Assembly: GCA_019746355.1 (NCBI GenBank)
Contig: JAIESC010000031.1
Location: 24,583-88,582, forward strand
Direction: 5' to 3'
DNA: 64,000 nucleotides
Origin: Xanthobacteraceae bacterium
Lineage (GTDB): Bacteria; Pseudomonadota; Alphaproteobacteria; Rhizobiales; Xanthobacteraceae
Shown here piece by piece: positions 55,528-63,879 of the stretch. Position 1 is the stretch's first letter, and each line of letters opens with the position of its first letter. The notes under the pieces were generated by a model. It saw only the letters and a list, made by a program, of their open reading frames with translations, was not told the origin of the DNA and ran no database searches. A program made the position numbers and the translations under genes.

Positions 55528-56532
55528 TCAGTTCTTCGGCTTGAAGTCGATCGCCTTCACCACCGCCGCGACGTTGTTGCGCTGTTCTTCGATCGCTTCG
55601 GTGAACTCTTTCGGCCCGCCGACATTGATCACCTGCCCGGTGGCCTTCAGCCGCTCGCCGATGCTGCCGTCGGCGGCCGCGTCGCGGAAGTCGGCGGCGA
55701 TCTTCTCCTTCAGCGCGTCGGGCATGCTCTTCAGCCCGAACAGGCCGACCAGCCCGTCCACCTCGAGCGACGGATAGCCGGCCTCGCGCGCGGTCGGAAG
55801 GTCCGGCACCGCCGGCGCCCGCTTCTTGCCGTTGACGATCAGCGGCTTGATGCGGCCGGCGTTGATCTGCGGCCGAACGATCGCGTAGGACGCCATCACC
55901 ACCTGGATGCGGCCTTCGCCGAGATCGGTCGGCGCGACGTTGATGTCGCGGTACGGCACCTGGGTGATCTGCAGCTTCTCGTAGTGCGAGTAGCCCCAGA
56001 AGGTGAACTCGGTGATGCCCTGCACCAGCCCGGAGTTGAACTGGCCCGGCGCCTTGCGCGCGGCCTCGGTGAAGTCCTTCATGGTCTTGTACGGCGCGTC
56101 GGCCTTCACCGCGAGCGCGAGGATGGTGTTGGAGGCACGCACGACCGGGATCAGGTCGGCCGGGTTGTAGTTCAGCTTGCTGTAGACGAACGGATGGACC
56201 GTGAAGTTGCCGGACGGCCCGAACAGCAGCACGTGGTCGTCGTTGGCCGACAGGAACGCGGTGATCGCGACGATGCTGTCGCCGCCGGGCTTGTTCTCGA
56301 CCACCACCGGCTGGCCCCACTTCTGCGACAGCTTCTCGGAGAACAGCCGCGCGCCGATGTCGGCGCCGGCGCCGGGCCCGAACGGCACGATGAACTTCAC
56401 CGCGCGGGTGGGCCAAGGCTGCGCCTGAGCCTGCTGCGCCTGAGCCTGCTGCGCCTGCGCGGGCGCAAGCGATGCCAGCAAGGCCCCCGCGACCACCACC
56501 GATTTATAAAACGCCCCATTCAGATAACGCAT
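55528..56532 (-). CDS. Bug-family periplasmic solute-binding protein (ANDDHVLL subgroup)
   Basis: The 334-residue receptor has a signal peptide (about 1-28), then an AQ-rich linker encoded by 15-nt tandem units (56421-56450), then WPTRAVKFIVPFGPGAGADI and VENKPGGDSIVAITAFLSAN. It has ANDDHVLLFG in place of the PDGYTL motif, like the receptor at 19615-20634. The two are probably paralogues of one subgroup. It is divergent from an alpha/beta hydrolase, and no TctAB genes are present. Confidence 0.92.
   Translation of the reverse strand: MRYLNGAFYKSVVVAGALLASLAPAQAQQAQAQQAQAQPWPTRAVKFIVPFGPGAGADIGARLFSEKLSQKWGQPVVVENKPGGDSIVAITAFLSANDDHVLLFGPSGNFTVHPFVYSKLNYNPADLIPVVRASNTILALAVKADAPYKTMKDFTEAARKAPGQFNSGLVQGITEFTFWGYSHYEKLQITQVPYRDINVAPTDLGEGRIQVVMASYAIVRPQINAGRIKPLIVNGKKRAPAVPDLPTAREAGYPSLEVDGLVGLFGLKSMPDALKEKIAADFRDAAADGSIGERLKATGQVINVGGPKEFTEAIEEQRNNVAAVVKAIDFKPKN
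56421..56450. repeat. 15-nt coding tandem repeat (AQAQQ linker)
   Basis: GCGCCTGAGCCTGCT occurs twice perfectly, just after the signal peptide coding part of the receptor gene, with a third decayed copy. Confidence 0.85.
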
Positions 56533-56689
56533 GCCGGCTCTCCTGCCCTCTCTGGATTTGTCGATTTTCCGGCACGCTAAGCATTTCGCCCGCGAAACAC
56601 AACGAGGCTTACCGCCCGCCGGCAGGTTGTCGCAGCCCTCTGTTTGCGCGAAAATCGAGCCTTTCCATCAAGCCAGCGAGCGCCCCGTC

Positions 56690-57589
56690 ATGGATGCGAA
56701 AACCGCCGACGCCAGAACCCACGAATTCGATGTGCTGGACGTTGAGTATCTCCGCCACGGCGACCGGCCGCTGCTCGCCAAGGTGTGCACGCCGCGCGGC
56801 GAGGGGCCGTTTCCGGCCGTGGTCGATCTGCACGGCGGCGCCTGGTGTCTTGCCGACCGCAACACCGACAGGGTCCGGCACGAGTTCCTCGCCGGCCACG
56901 GCGTCACCGTGGTGTCGATCGACTGGCGCTGCGGGCGCGAGGGCGCCTATCCGCTGGCGCTGACCGACATCAACTATGCGATCCGCTGGACCAAGCTGCA
57001 CGCCAAGGACCTGAAGACCAGGCCCGACCTGGTCGGCATCTCCGGCCAGTCGAGCGGCGGCCATCTCGCCATGCTCGCGGCCATGCGTCCGCGCGACCTG
57101 CGCTACACCGCGGTTCCGCTGCCGGCGGGCTCACCCGCGCTCGACGCCGCGGTGAAGTTCGCCGTGCTGTCGTGGCCGGTGATCAATCCGATCGGCCGCT
57201 ACCGCTACGCGCAGCGGCAGGCCGCGCTCAATCCGCCGCCGGACTGGACTAAGGGCATCATCGAGCGCCACAACCAGTTCTGGGGCAGCGAAGCGAACAT
57301 GATCGAAGGCAATCCGATGCTCATTCTCGAGCGCGGCGAGAAGGCCGAGCTGCCGCCGGCGATCTGGCATCAGGGCCGCGGCGACCTGATGCACGACTAC
57401 AAGGACGAAGACTTCAAGGGCCCGGACACCGAGGCGCCGCGCTTTACGGCGAGCTACCGCAAGGCCGGCGGCGACATCGAGCTCAGCTACTTCGACACCG
57501 ACCGCAAGCCCGGCCATTCGCCGGATCTCACCAAGATCGGCGACACCTTCGAGCGGATGCTGGCGTTCATCGGCAAGCACGGGCGCTGA
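56690..57589 (+). CDS. Alpha/beta-hydrolase esterase
   Basis: The 299-residue protein has the carboxylesterase/BD-FAE-like fold with VVDLHGGAWC (oxyanion HGG, about 48-50) and the nucleophile elbow GQSSGG (Ser about 121). A late His occurs in KPGHSPD. It could hydrolyse an aromatic or lactone ester in the surrounding catabolic set, but the substrate is not known. ATG 56690 is taken over a longer upstream frame. It is divergent from a Bug receptor. Confidence 0.85.
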   Translation: MDAKTADARTHEFDVLDVEYLRHGDRPLLAKVCTPRGEGPFPAVVDLHGGAWCLADRNTDRVRHEFLAGHGVTVVSIDWRCGREGAYPLALTDINYAIRWTKLHAKDLKTRPDLVGISGQSSGGHLAMLAAMRPRDLRYTAVPLPAGSPALDAAVKFAVLSWPVINPIGRYRYAQRQAALNPPPDWTKGIIERHNQFWGSEANMIEGNPMLILERGEKAELPPAIWHQGRGDLMHDYKDEDFKGPDTEAPRFTASYRKAGGDIELSYFDTDRKPGHSPDLTKIGDTFERMLAFIGKHGR

Positions 57590-57636
57590 GACGGCCGGGG
57601 AAGTGAACGTCGCCGCTAGGTGATATTGTCCGCGGC

Positions 57637-57900
57637 ATGATTCTGATTCGGCTTTTTGCTGCGGTCTTTTCGGTTGCGATCCTGGCGGTTGTGCCGCTTC
57701 CAGTGAGCGCCCCCGCCAGCGCCGCGCCGTTGCGCTGCAGCGACGAGGAAAAAGCCTGCATCGTCATCTGCGCCCAGACCAACGATCCCCGCAAGCCGTC
57801 GTCCTGCGTCAGCAACTGCCAGGCGCGGCAGTCGGTCTGCCGTCAGACCGGCTGCTGGGACAACGGCGCGCAGCGCTATTGCGGGTTGCTGCGGCAGTAG
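57637..57900 (+). CDS. Small Cys-rich secreted protein
   Basis: The 87-residue protein has a clear signal peptide (about 1-30, ending ASAA). The mature part holds eight Cys (RCSDEEKACIVICAQ, SCVSNCQARQSVCRQ, GCWDNG, YCGLL), which suggests disulfides or metal binding in the periplasm. I do not recognise the family. It follows the esterase gene on the same strand after 47 nt. Confidence 0.75.
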   Translation: MILIRLFAAVFSVAILAVVPLPVSAPASAAPLRCSDEEKACIVICAQTNDPRKPSSCVSNCQARQSVCRQTGCWDNGAQRYCGLLRQ

Positions 57901-57904
57901 CCGC

Positions 57905-57985
57905 CAGAGCATGATTCCGACGAGCCTGCCCCGCACTTGATGCGGGGTGTGAAGCGGCTTTCGGAAAACATCATGGCCAAACACG
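57905..57985. repeat. Rhizobiales AGAGCATGAT-type intergenic repeat
   Basis: AGAGCATGATTCCGA ... GTGAAGCGGCTTTCGGAAAA-CATCATG has inverted outer parts (CATGAT/ATCATG) and an internal CCCCGCA/TGCGGGG hairpin (57929-57947). This resembles a repeat I recall as common in Rhizobiales genomes. Confidence 0.7.
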
Positions 57986-57997
57986 AGGACGAGCGAC

Positions 57998-58028
57998 GGG
58001 TCTGATTCAACGACGTTGAATCAGACCC
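57998..58028. terminator. Perfect 13-bp hairpin after the cyclase gene
   Basis: GGGTCTGATTCAA, CGACG, TTGAATCAGACCC: a perfect inverted repeat that lies 3 nt downstream of the cyclase stop. It lacks a T tract, so it may be a repeat with terminator function. Confidence 0.55.
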
Positions 58029-58031
58029 TGG

Positions 58032-58769
58032 TTAGCTCTCGATACCGATCACCCGCGCCGGCGCGCCGTCCATGCCTTTCAGGTTCAATGGCAAGGCGAT
58101 CAGAGTGAACCTTGGGGCGATGCGGTCGAGGGCGGTGAGCATCTGGATCATCGGAATGCCCGCCTTGAGCCAGCGCTTGTGGTTCGCCCCGCGTTCGGCA
58201 GGCGTGAGCGTCATCTTCCAGAACGGCTTTTCCGGAAAGCAGTCCATCGCCACAGCGGAAACACCTTGCCGTTCGACCCACTCGCCGACGCTCGGCTCCA
58301 GGTGAATCGTCTCGTTCCAGAACTCCGGCTTGCCGAACGCGCGGTCGGTCCACGACGTCTTGATCACTGCGATCTGCCCGGGCCCCGGCTTCACGCCGGT
58401 CCGCTCGAGATCGGCCGCGGTCACGCCCTCTCCGGCCGACTTGTGACTGACATCGAGAACCAGCGCCTCGCGCATGACGATGCGATCAAGCGAGATGTCG
58501 CTGATCGACGCACCGTCGGCGTAGAAGTGGCGGGGCGCATCGATGTGCGTCCCGATATGGGTGTTCAGCGTGAACACGGTGTTCATGCTGTTGATCGCGG
58601 GCGCATCGGCAAGCAAATCCACGCCCTCGGCGGCCAGTGCCGCCCGCTGCTCCTCGCTGATGACCGTGACCGCCTGCACCTTCGTCGGATACTGCTGGTA
58701 GAAGGCGATCTTCGGGATGCCGTCCATGTTGGACGTGACCGGAAGCGTCAAATCGACGATGCGGGACAT
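58032..58769 (-). CDS. Cyclase-family metal-dependent hydrolase (kynurenine-formamidase-like)
   Basis: The 245-residue protein has the metal-binding signature HIGTHIDAPRHF (HxGTHxDxPxH) and the later conserved TSWTDRAFG and AMDCFPEKPF regions. The fold includes arylformamidase and isatin hydrolase; isatin hydrolase would suit a pathway with an indole/styrene-type monooxygenase upstream. That link is only an inference. ATG 58769 (MSRIVDLTLP) is taken. It follows the StyA-like gene. Confidence 0.88.
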   Translation of the reverse strand: MSRIVDLTLPVTSNMDGIPKIAFYQQYPTKVQAVTVISEEQRAALAAEGVDLLADAPAINSMNTVFTLNTHIGTHIDAPRHFYADGASISDISLDRIVMREALVLDVSHKSAGEGVTAADLERTGVKPGPGQIAVIKTSWTDRAFGKPEFWNETIHLEPSVGEWVERQGVSAVAMDCFPEKPFWKMTLTPAERGANHKRWLKAGIPMIQMLTALDRIAPRFTLIALPLNLKGMDGAPARVIGIES

Positions 58770-58912
58770 GCGAGGAACTGAGCTCCGCTGCTGGGTGGTG
58801 CCGTCATGCCAGGCCACACACGGTTTTTCGGTCAAGAGGAACAGCCGATCGAGGATGGAGCCCCGCCCACGCCGTCCGCGCCGTTATCTCTCCTGAGATG
58901 CCATTGCTGCTT

Positions 58913-60148
58913 TCATGCCGCGGCCTGCTCGAGCGGACCGAAAAGCCTCTCGGCCGCACCCATGTCGAACAGCCACGGGAAGAACCGCGGCGGATCGTCG
59001 AAACATTCGACGAAATGCCGGGCGATGACCGGGTTGTGCTCGGCGGCATGCACTATCGCCTGCATCGGCGGCCCTGGCGGAAGAAGCAGGCGGTTCGACC
59101 ATTCGGCAGTCAGCTTCCCGCGCTCATTCCAATAGGATTCGAAGGTGTTTTCCATCCAATCCCGATCGAACGGTGCCGAGCCCCGCAACACGATCCGCTC
59201 CAGATAATGGTGCGCGAACTTGCTGGCATTGTTTGAGCCCTGTCCGGTGAGGGGATCATTGAGCATGACCACGTCGGCAATCCCGAGCACGAGACCGCCC
59301 GACGGCAGCACCCCTACGGGCTTGCGCACAACGGGGGGAAACCGGCCTGCCAGCGTCCCGTTCGAATCCGTGAGTTCGATGCGCTGGCAGCGGGCCGCCT
59401 CCCACGGAAAGAACCTCTCCAGGATTTCCTTGCTCCGTTTGAGATGCTCGGCCGGGGTCTTCACGTCCGCCCAGCAATCCATCGGCCCTCCGGGCAGGCC
59501 CTCGAACACCATGATCTCGCACTCGCCGGTGGTGGTGATCGCCGGCATGACGAAATACTCGCCGACGCCTGGCATGGCGTTGAAGGTGACGCCGCGATTC
59601 GGCCGCGTTTGTTCCATGCCGGCCACGTAGGTCAGCGCGAGTGCGCGCATCGGCTTGTCGTACGGCGAGCGCTCGGCGTCGCGGTCGAACAGCTTCGCGA
59701 TTTCTCCCTTGCCTGCGGCGACGACGACCAGGTCGTGCCTGCGGCGCAATGCTTCGAGATCTTCGATGCCGGCCGGCCGGACCTCGAGCGTGCCTCCGGC
59801 TTTGAGGAATTCCTCGGTCCAACGCGGAATCTTCACCCGCTGGCAGACCGAATTGCCGGGGCTCGGAACCGGAGCGCGCCAATGGACCGCCCGCTGCCCG
59901 TTCTCGCCACCGAGGGAGAATTCGATGAAGTCGTGCTTGGGTGCGATGCTGTCCCAGAAGGCGAGACCAAGGCTGCGCTCATGCTGCAGGGCCGTGCGCT
60001 GCATCCCCTGACTCGACATGATGCGCCCGTTGCGCACGTCGTCCGGCGTACGATCGGTCACGATGGTGACGGAATAGCCGCGCTGCCGAAGTCCGATGCC
60101 GAGTTGAAGGCCTGCGTGGCCGCCGCCGACAATGCCGATAGAACGCAT
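58913..60148 (-). CDS. StyA-like styrene/indole monooxygenase (FAD, group E)
   Basis: The 411-residue protein has GIVGGGHAGLQLGIGLRQRG (GxGxxG, about 4-23) and the StyA-type patterns NGRIMSSQGMQ and NDPLTGQGSNNASKFAHHY. Group E enzymes use FADH2 from a separate reductase (StyB) and epoxidise styrene or indole; no reductase is encoded in the window. It lies between an SDR and a cyclase gene on the same strand. An indole route via isatin or a related arene is possible but unproved. Confidence 0.85.
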   Translation of the reverse strand: MRSIGIVGGGHAGLQLGIGLRQRGYSVTIVTDRTPDDVRNGRIMSSQGMQRTALQHERSLGLAFWDSIAPKHDFIEFSLGGENGQRAVHWRAPVPSPGNSVCQRVKIPRWTEEFLKAGGTLEVRPAGIEDLEALRRRHDLVVVAAGKGEIAKLFDRDAERSPYDKPMRALALTYVAGMEQTRPNRGVTFNAMPGVGEYFVMPAITTTGECEIMVFEGLPGGPMDCWADVKTPAEHLKRSKEILERFFPWEAARCQRIELTDSNGTLAGRFPPVVRKPVGVLPSGGLVLGIADVVMLNDPLTGQGSNNASKFAHHYLERIVLRGSAPFDRDWMENTFESYWNERGKLTAEWSNRLLLPPGPPMQAIVHAAEHNPVIARHFVECFDDPPRFFPWLFDMGAAERLFGPLEQAAA

Positions 60149-60204
60149 TCGAGTGCTCCCCCTTCCCGCTTCTCAACACATCCGACGCGCGTGAACCTGA
60201 TCGT

Positions 60205-60984
60205 TCAAGACGCGTGCGGATTCAGAACCTGCATGCGCTCCGGCCCCATCGCAGAGTATCCGCCGTCCACCGCCAGGTCCGTGCCGGTAATGAAGCTCGC
60301 CCCCTCGGAGCAGAGGAACAGTGCGGCGCGCGCGATCTCGCTGCCGTCGCCCAGCCGGCCCAACGCATGAAACTCGCCCTCGGCGGCGTCCGCGCGCGTC
60401 CTGTCATTTCCATGCTTGCGTTGCAGCGGGACGCTCCAGGTCTTCCCAGGCGACAGCGAGTTAACCCGGACCCCGGAGGGAGCGAGATCGAGCGCCATCG
60501 ATCTTGCGAGTTGAAGCAAGGCAGCCTTTCCCGCCGGATAGAGCCACCGGCCGCGTTGCCCGATCTTGGCCGAAATGCTGCCGATGAAAACGATTGATGC
60601 GCCGGGCGTCAGAAGATGGGGCTGCGCCTCGCGCACCAGCAAGGCCGCCCCGACCAGATTGACGTCAAGCGAACGCTGCCAGTCCCGGCGGCTCGCGGCG
60701 GCCCCGCCGTCGACATAGCTGCACGCCGCATGAATGATCGCACTGATCTTTCCGAACGTGGCGGCCGTCTTGCTGACACAGCGCGCGATATCGTCATCCA
60801 CGGCGAGGTCGGTGGCGAGGAAACACGCCTGTGGCCCGATCGAGGAGGCCAGCGCCTCACCCTCCGCCTTTGCAATGTCGGCGATCGCCACCCGATATCC
60901 CGCTGCCGCGAACCCACGGACGATCTCGGCGCCGATGCTCGTCGCGCCGCCGGTCACGATCGCGGTATGTCCCGTATCCATCAT
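60205..60984 (-). CDS. SDR-family oxidoreductase
   Basis: The 259-residue protein is a classical short-chain dehydrogenase: VTGGATSIGAEIVRG (NAD(P) site, about 10-24), FIGSISAKIG (catalytic Ser region) and YPAGKAALLQLARSMA (YxxxK). ATG 60984 begins MMDTGHTAIVTGG. It is the upstream member of the SDR-monooxygenase-cyclase set. The substrate is unknown; a dihydrodiol or alcohol is suggested by context. Confidence 0.92.
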   Translation of the reverse strand: MMDTGHTAIVTGGATSIGAEIVRGFAAAGYRVAIADIAKAEGEALASSIGPQACFLATDLAVDDDIARCVSKTAATFGKISAIIHAACSYVDGGAAASRRDWQRSLDVNLVGAALLVREAQPHLLTPGASIVFIGSISAKIGQRGRWLYPAGKAALLQLARSMALDLAPSGVRVNSLSPGKTWSVPLQRKHGNDRTRADAAEGEFHALGRLGDGSEIARAALFLCSEGASFITGTDLAVDGGYSAMGPERMQVLNPHAS

Positions 60985-61237
60985 TGCTCAAAGTCCGCCT
61001 GGCGGACGACATGTTCATTTCATGCTAGGAGCAGCTTGCTCGCGCGTCAAGATCACGGCTTTTCAAGCGGCGATCATGCGCGCGTGTCTATCCCGAAGCA
61101 AAGATCGGTTTCGCTACGCGCGCTCGGGTCGTGAAGTGCGTCGCGCGGCCGGGATTTACATCAGACTGAGCCGACGGCGTACGCTTGGCCGGCAAGACCC
61201 GCATGCATCGTGTTGCTGAAAGGCAGCAAAATGCCGA

Positions 61238-61984
61238 TCAGGCGTGACCCAAAAGCGAGGACAATAGAGCTGCGGACTGCTTCACGGCCTTGGCGCAATC
61301 GCTGACGCGTTTGGTGTTGAAGCGCACCGAGGGACCGAAGATGCCGAGCGAACCGACCACGCCGCCGCGGCGATCGAAGATCGGACTTGCGATGGCCTGC
61401 GCGCCTGCAATGAAGTCGCCGCTGCTGACCGCATAACCGGCATCGCGAATCTCCGGCAGCCTTCGGCGTGCGCTTCGCGCATGGCTTTTGTCGCGGTCCT
61501 GCTCGATGATCTGGTCGGCCTCTGCGCCGTCGATGAACGCAAGCATTGCGAGCCCGCTGGCGCCTCGCAGCAGGCTGCCGGAATGGCCAAGGCCGCGGGA
61601 ATATGACAGCGCCTGGCGGCTTGGCATCTCCGATACACAGAGTCGGATGTTGTCTTTGCGAAGATAGAGCGCGACCGTCTCATCGTACCGATCGTTCAAA
61701 TTCCTCATCAAAGGTTCCGCCAAACGGGCGATATCCAGCGAGTTGTTCCACGCATCTGCGAGCCGCCCCGCTCCGATATCGAGACGATATCGAGGCGGCT
61801 CGCCGTCTTTGCGGACGTACTTCCGGCTGATGAGAGTCGAAAGAATCCTGTACAAAGTCGGCCGCGATAAGCCGACGTGCTTCTCTATTTCACCGATCGC
61901 CAATGGGCGACGCTCGACCGCGAAGCACTCGAGGACGTCGATGGCCCGGTCGACAGCGCGCATATTTTCGGATTTCGCAGTCAT
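61238..61984 (-). CDS. IclR-family transcriptional regulator
   Basis: The 248-residue protein has an N-terminal winged HTH (about 10-75: AIDVLECFAVERRPLAIGEI, then VGLSRPTLYRILSTL) and a C-terminal GAF-like effector domain. It is divergent from the Rieske oxygenase gene and upstream of the SDR operon, so it may control either or both. IclR members often respond to aromatic acids. Confidence 0.93.
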   Translation of the reverse strand: MTAKSENMRAVDRAIDVLECFAVERRPLAIGEIEKHVGLSRPTLYRILSTLISRKYVRKDGEPPRYRLDIGAGRLADAWNNSLDIARLAEPLMRNLNDRYDETVALYLRKDNIRLCVSEMPSRQALSYSRGLGHSGSLLRGASGLAMLAFIDGAEADQIIEQDRDKSHARSARRRLPEIRDAGYAVSSGDFIAGAQAIASPIFDRRGGVVGSLGIFGPSVRFNTKRVSDCAKAVKQSAALLSSLLGHA

Positions 61985-62182
61985 GAAACACCTCCTTGCG
62001 CGGGCCTGGTCGCGTTTGTTGACCAGGCGGCCGCCTCGCGCGTATTTTAGAACGTGAGATCAATAGTCCGCGTAGCGGACTTATGCAACAGGTGGTCCCG
62101 GCGTGTTTGTTGTCATCTGATGCGCGATGGCACGCAGGCACAAAGTGCGCCTTGACCCCTTCCCAGGCGACGGAGATGAACC

Positions 62183-63454
62183 TTGAAGAACGACATGATG
62201 GAGACCCTGGTTCGCACCGGACCGGGCACGCTGATGGGAAATCTCATCCGGCGTTATTGGGTGCCGGCGCTGCTGTCGTCGGAGATCGCGGAACCCGACG
62301 GGCCCCCGGTCCGCGTAAAGATCCTCAGCGAACGCCTTCTTGCCTTCAGAGATACCAACGGCCGCGTCGGTCTTGTCAGCGAGTTCTGCCGGCACCGGGG
62401 CGCCTCGCTCTTCCTGGGCAGAAACGAGGAATGCGGTATCCGGTGTTCGTACCATGGATGGAAATACGACATCTCGGGCCGGTGCGTGGACCTGCCGTCG
62501 ACCCCTGAGGCGGCGTCCAAGGTGAGCATCACCGCTTATCCGTGCGTGGAACGCGCCGGGATCGTCTGGGCGTATATGGGCCCGAAGGACAAGCAGCCCG
62601 CGCCGCCGGAAATCGAATGGTGCCTGTTGCCGGAGAGCCATCGCTTCGTTTCGAAGCGGCTCCAGGAATGCAACTACCTTCAAGCATTCGAAGGTGGCAT
62701 CGATTCGTCGCACGTCGCGTGGGTGCACCGGTACGAGATGGATGTCGATCCCATGCACAAGCGCTCGAAGGCCAACGACATCATCAAGCGGTCTTCAAAC
62801 GTCGTATTTCAGATCGAGGAGGTGCCGTCTGGTCTTCTCATCTTCGCCAGGCGCGAAGCCGATCCGGCATCGTACTACTGGCGCATCACGCAATATCTGT
62901 TCCCATGGTTCACTCTCATTCCTCCATTCGGAGACCACCCGCTGGGCGGCCACATGTGGATTCCGATCGATGACGAGAATTGCTGGGCCTGGAGCATCAA
63001 TTTTCTTCCGAGCCAGCCTCTCGAGGATGACGAGCGCAAGGAAATGGAGGCCGGCAAGGGCATCCATGTCGAGTACATCCCCGGGACGTTCCGGCCCAAG
63101 GCCAATCGAGACAACGATTGGCTGATCGATAGAACGGCCCAGAAGGAGAAGAAGTCCTACAGCGGCGTTGCCGGGTTTTCGATTCAGGACGCCTCGCTCC
63201 AGGAAAGCATGGGCCCCATCCAAAATCACGCGGAGGAGTACCTGATGCCGACGGACCGGGCCATCGTTCTGGCGCGGCGCCTGCTCCACAGGAGCGCAGT
63301 GGATTTGGAGAAGGGTATCGAACCTCCGGCCGTGGACGCACCGTCGCAGCGCGTGCGCTCCGCCGCGGTCATTCTCGACAAGTCGGTCGACGTGAAGGAA
63401 TGGGCGCGTCTCAATCTGAACGACGCCTTGAACAAGCCGGTGTTCACATTGTAG
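62183..63454 (+). CDS. Rieske aromatic-ring oxygenase, large subunit
   Basis: The 423-residue protein has the Rieske cluster ligands CRH (69-71) and CSYH (88-91) and the mononuclear iron site D174, H177, H182 in IDSSHVAWVH. The layout is of phthalate-4,5-dioxygenase-type oxygenases, which need a ferredoxin and reductase. TTG 62183 is taken because GGAG lies 7 nt upstream; an ATG at 62195 is an alternative. A Rieske ferredoxin gene follows after 104 nt. No small subunit is seen. Confidence 0.92.
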   Translation: MKNDMMETLVRTGPGTLMGNLIRRYWVPALLSSEIAEPDGPPVRVKILSERLLAFRDTNGRVGLVSEFCRHRGASLFLGRNEECGIRCSYHGWKYDISGRCVDLPSTPEAASKVSITAYPCVERAGIVWAYMGPKDKQPAPPEIEWCLLPESHRFVSKRLQECNYLQAFEGGIDSSHVAWVHRYEMDVDPMHKRSKANDIIKRSSNVVFQIEEVPSGLLIFARREADPASYYWRITQYLFPWFTLIPPFGDHPLGGHMWIPIDDENCWAWSINFLPSQPLEDDERKEMEAGKGIHVEYIPGTFRPKANRDNDWLIDRTAQKEKKSYSGVAGFSIQDASLQESMGPIQNHAEEYLMPTDRAIVLARRLLHRSAVDLEKGIEPPAVDAPSQRVRSAAVILDKSVDVKEWARLNLNDALNKPVFTL

Positions 63455-63558
63455 GCGCGGGACTTTTGGTCGGCCCTCCACCCGACGGAGCCGGAAACTG
63501 CCTCGACCCTGTGCCCGGCACGGGGGCGAGGCCACTTTCGCGATAAGAGCATCCACGA

Positions 63559-63879
63559 ATGTCAAACGCCACATGGGTCAAAGTTGCGCCGACGTCAAAG
63601 CTGCCTGAAGGCCAAATGCTCGGAATTGAGGTCGGCGATCTCCAGATCGCGGTCTACAACGTCGACGGGCGGTTTTACGCGACCGACAATATCTGTACAC
63701 ACGCCCTTGCCGTGCTGACCGACGGCTTTCTCGAAGGCGATGTCGTCGAGTGCCCGCTCCATGCCGGATGCTTTAATGTCAAGACAGGCCAAGGAATGGG
63801 CGCGCCGATCATGGAGGATCTCAGGACCTATTGCGTGCGCGTCGAGGCCGACACGATCGAAGTCGAAATTCCAGCCTGA
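63559..63879 (+). CDS. Rieske-type ferredoxin
   Basis: The 106-residue protein has one Rieske cluster: CTH (46-48) and CPLHAG (65-70). It should deliver electrons to the oxygenase encoded before it. The reductase is not in the window and may lie beyond the right edge. The remaining 121 nt to the window end contain no supported gene. Confidence 0.92.
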   Translation: MSNATWVKVAPTSKLPEGQMLGIEVGDLQIAVYNVDGRFYATDNICTHALAVLTDGFLEGDVVECPLHAGCFNVKTGQGMGAPIMEDLRTYCVRVEADTIEVEIPA

